Assembly: GCA_947628225.1 (NCBI GenBank)
Contig: CANQYY010000002.1
Coordinates: forward strand, 1 to 64,000
Direction of reading: 5' to 3'
From: an uncultured Lachnospiraceae bacterium
GTDB lineage: Bacteria; Bacillota; Clostridia; Lachnospirales; Lachnospiraceae
Length of the DNA: 64,000 bases
This document shows positions 62,450 to 64,000 of the stretch, piece after piece. Positions within the stretch are counted from its first letter, which is position 1, and each line of letters opens with the position of its first letter. The notes beneath the pieces are model-generated. The model was not told the DNA's origin, searched no databases, and saw nothing but the letters and a program-made list of their open reading frames with translations. The position numbers were made by a program, and so were the translations under genes.

Positions 62450-63940
62450 ATGAGAGTAACAAACGGAATGATGCGGAATAATTCTCTGTTGAATATGCAG
62501 AAGAATAAGGTAGCCTACAACAAATATCTTCAGCAATTTAGTACAGAAAAGAAAATCCAGCGGCCGTCGGACGATCCGACGATTGCGGTCCGGGCGCTGC
62601 AGTACCGTACCACGTTAGTGGAGATCAAGCAGTATTTATCCAATATTGACGATGCGGTTGGATTTATGAATGAAACGGAAAATGCCCTGGGAAATATGAA
62701 CGGGCGTCTGGAGGAGATGGCTACCTACTGTACGCAGGCGGCAACCGGCACCTATGATGTGGAGGCGAGAAAGGATATTGTCGCCCAGTTAAAGGAATAT
62801 TCCCGTTATATTTATGAGCAGAACGCAAATCAGGATTACGCCGGGAGATATTTATTTACCGGGTACCGCACGGATGTGCCCCTTCTGTTTAGCGAGGATC
62901 AGGACGATACTACCTATACTATTACGGAGCAGTTGGATATTGGCAGTATCAAAAAATATGATTATGTATATGGGCAGGCAGAATATGACGATGCAAAATC
63001 AGCCAGTGATTATGCCAATGAAGCCTCCCAGTTTGAATCGACCCATCGGATCCAGCTTTCCTATGATGGGTGCGATAAGGACGGAAATGATGTAACACTG
63101 ACTTATACAGACAAGAATGGCGATACCAGGACGATAACGGCGGTAACGAAAAGCGTCAGTGAGGACGCGACCTATAATGAACATCTTCATCCGGGCGATG
63201 ACGAGGTTTACTATGTTCCGGAAACCGGCGAGATCGTTTTTGGAAATAATGTATATGATGATATTCGTTCCGGGAGCGATTTGAGCGTTACCTACCAGAA
63301 AACGGAATTTAAGAAAAATGATGTCAGACCGGAACACTACTTTAATTGTACGGCGGTAAATAACGTAACCGGAGTGCAGGCGCTGTATAAAAATGCCGGA
63401 AGCCAGGCGATTAATTACCAGATTAATTTCGGTCAGGTGCTGACGGTCAATACGGAAGCCTGTAACGCCATTAGCCTTGATGTAGCCCGTACTATCGAGG
63501 ATATTGAGAATATTTGTAATGACATTGACGTTATGGAAAAAAATCTGGCGTCTGTCCAAAAGCGCATCGATGACTGCGATGAAGGCGACACGGAAACTCT
63601 GGCTAATTTAAACGAGCTGAAAAGCCAGATTGAAACAGAGCTGGCATTACAAAAAACCGTGTTGACCAATGCTCTTTCCGGAGCGATCACTACCTGCCAT
63701 AACACGCAGGATAAATTAAATATCGCCATTGCCGACCATGGCTCCCGTTACGCCAGACTGGAAATGACAGAAACGAAATTGGGTCAGATGAAGCTGGATA
63801 CGGAGGATGCGCAGTTGGAAAATGAGGGGGCGGACGTAGGAGAATCTATGGTCCTCTTTACGGAAGCCGATCTTTTATACCAGGCAACCTTACATGCAAC
63901 CTCCCAGATACTGGGACAGTCATTATTGGATTTTATTTAA
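62450..63940 (+). CDS. flgL: Flagellar hook-associated protein 3
   Basis: A 496-residue FlgL, flagellin-like at both ends: RVTNGMMRNNSLLNMQKNKVAYNKY and QRPSDDPTIAVRALQYRT at the N-terminus, and ENEGADVGESMVLFTEADLLYQATLHATSQILGQSLLDFI at the C-terminus (given in parts here only as ends GADVGESMV and QSLLDFI). It is longer than the ~300 residues of enteric FlgL because of a central variable region (~190-330). It caps the hook-filament junction. fliW follows 33 bases later. Confidence 0.93.
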   Translation: MRVTNGMMRNNSLLNMQKNKVAYNKYLQQFSTEKKIQRPSDDPTIAVRALQYRTTLVEIKQYLSNIDDAVGFMNETENALGNMNGRLEEMATYCTQAATGTYDVEARKDIVAQLKEYSRYIYEQNANQDYAGRYLFTGYRTDVPLLFSEDQDDTTYTITEQLDIGSIKKYDYVYGQAEYDDAKSASDYANEASQFESTHRIQLSYDGCDKDGNDVTLTYTDKNGDTRTITAVTKSVSEDATYNEHLHPGDDEVYYVPETGEIVFGNNVYDDIRSGSDLSVTYQKTEFKKNDVRPEHYFNCTAVNNVTGVQALYKNAGSQAINYQINFGQVLTVNTEACNAISLDVARTIEDIENICNDIDVMEKNLASVQKRIDDCDEGDTETLANLNELKSQIETELALQKTVLTNALSGAITTCHNTQDKLNIAIADHGSRYARLEMTETKLGQMKLDTEDAQLENEGADVGESMVLFTEADLLYQATLHATSQILGQSLLDFI

Positions 63941-63973
63941 TAATAGGATAAGATACAGAAAAGGAGAATCAGA

Positions 63974-64000
63974 ATGCTGGTAAAGACAAAATTTTTTGGC
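63974..64000 (+). CDS. fliW: Start of fliW, cut by the window end
   Basis: Nine codons (MLVKTKFFG) after AAAAGGAGA match the N-terminus of FliW, the flagellin-binding assembly factor that antagonises CsrA. Its place right after flgL fits, with csrA expected next. Confidence 0.75.

Noticed and set aside
1..64000. CRISPR arrays, insertion sequences with transposase, prophage structural genes
   Set aside because: No regularly spaced repeats, no transposase or integrase motifs and no phage head or tail genes were found on either strand.

Overview
The window is a stretch of chromosome from a low-to-mid-GC, motile, anaerobic Clostridia-type Firmicute, most likely a Lachnospiraceae member. This rests on several features: clostridial-style ThiC behind a TPP riboswitch, a CarD-family regulator beside a type II fatty-acid synthesis cluster, HemZ-hisS-aspS order, paired ParE/ParC, secreted lysine-rich Ig-like/NlpC proteins, and a late flagellar cluster with two FlgK paralogues. 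Promoters are textbook sigma-A type (TTGACA-17-TATAAT). One candidate sigma-28 promoter precedes flgM. No database search was possible; all names come from motifs, length and gene context.

Layout. 1-2.3 kb: an AT-rich accessory edge with a 5'-truncated PurC (SAICAR synthetase) fused to a SAM methyltransferase, a 35-codon ORF, a frameshifted XRE-type regulator, short repeats, then tRNA-Thr(CGT). 2.4-7.4 kb: a small membrane protein, acpP-fabD-fabG-fabF-fabZ, and carD under its own promoter. 7.5-8.8 kb: a large lipoprotein. 9.0-14.4 kb (minus): a type III restriction-modification island (mod-res) with a third gene carrying an AlbA_2/Schlafen-like domain. Its small HTH controller is truncated and frameshifted directly against the end of proS. 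14.4-16.9 kb: proS and a divergent HAD phosphatase with interleaved promoters. 17-20.8 kb: a small acidic lipoprotein, a 30-aa membrane microprotein, and a minus-strand lipid operon (PAP2 phosphatase, AglD-like flippase, pssA, psd). 20.9-27.3 kb: uppP, a cell-wall amidase, rsuA-type pseudouridine synthase, viroplasmin-RNase H, ppk and ppx.

27.5-31.5 kb: two overlapping MutS-like ATPases lacking the mismatch-binding domain, followed by queA. 31.6-36 kb: lipid kinase, tyrA, glpK and an orotate-PRTase-like protein. 36-45 kb: rel, an MBL hydrolase, hemZ, hisS, aspS, a DUF1294 protein and galM. 45-47.3 kb: a small membrane protein behind a strong palindrome, then TPP riboswitch-thiC. 47.3-53.4 kb: serS, two secreted Ig-like proteins (one with NlpC/P60) and lysA. 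53.5-57.8 kb: parE-parC. 57.8-64 kb: flgM-flgN-flgK-flgK2-flgL and the first codons of fliW.

Most of the window is housekeeping. The parts most worth a second look are the PurC-methyltransferase fusion, the type III R-M/AlbA_2 island with its broken controller, the tandem MutS-like pair with Asn in place of the Walker B Asp, and several uncatalogued palindromes in leader regions (acpP, fabD and the 45.2 kb gene).
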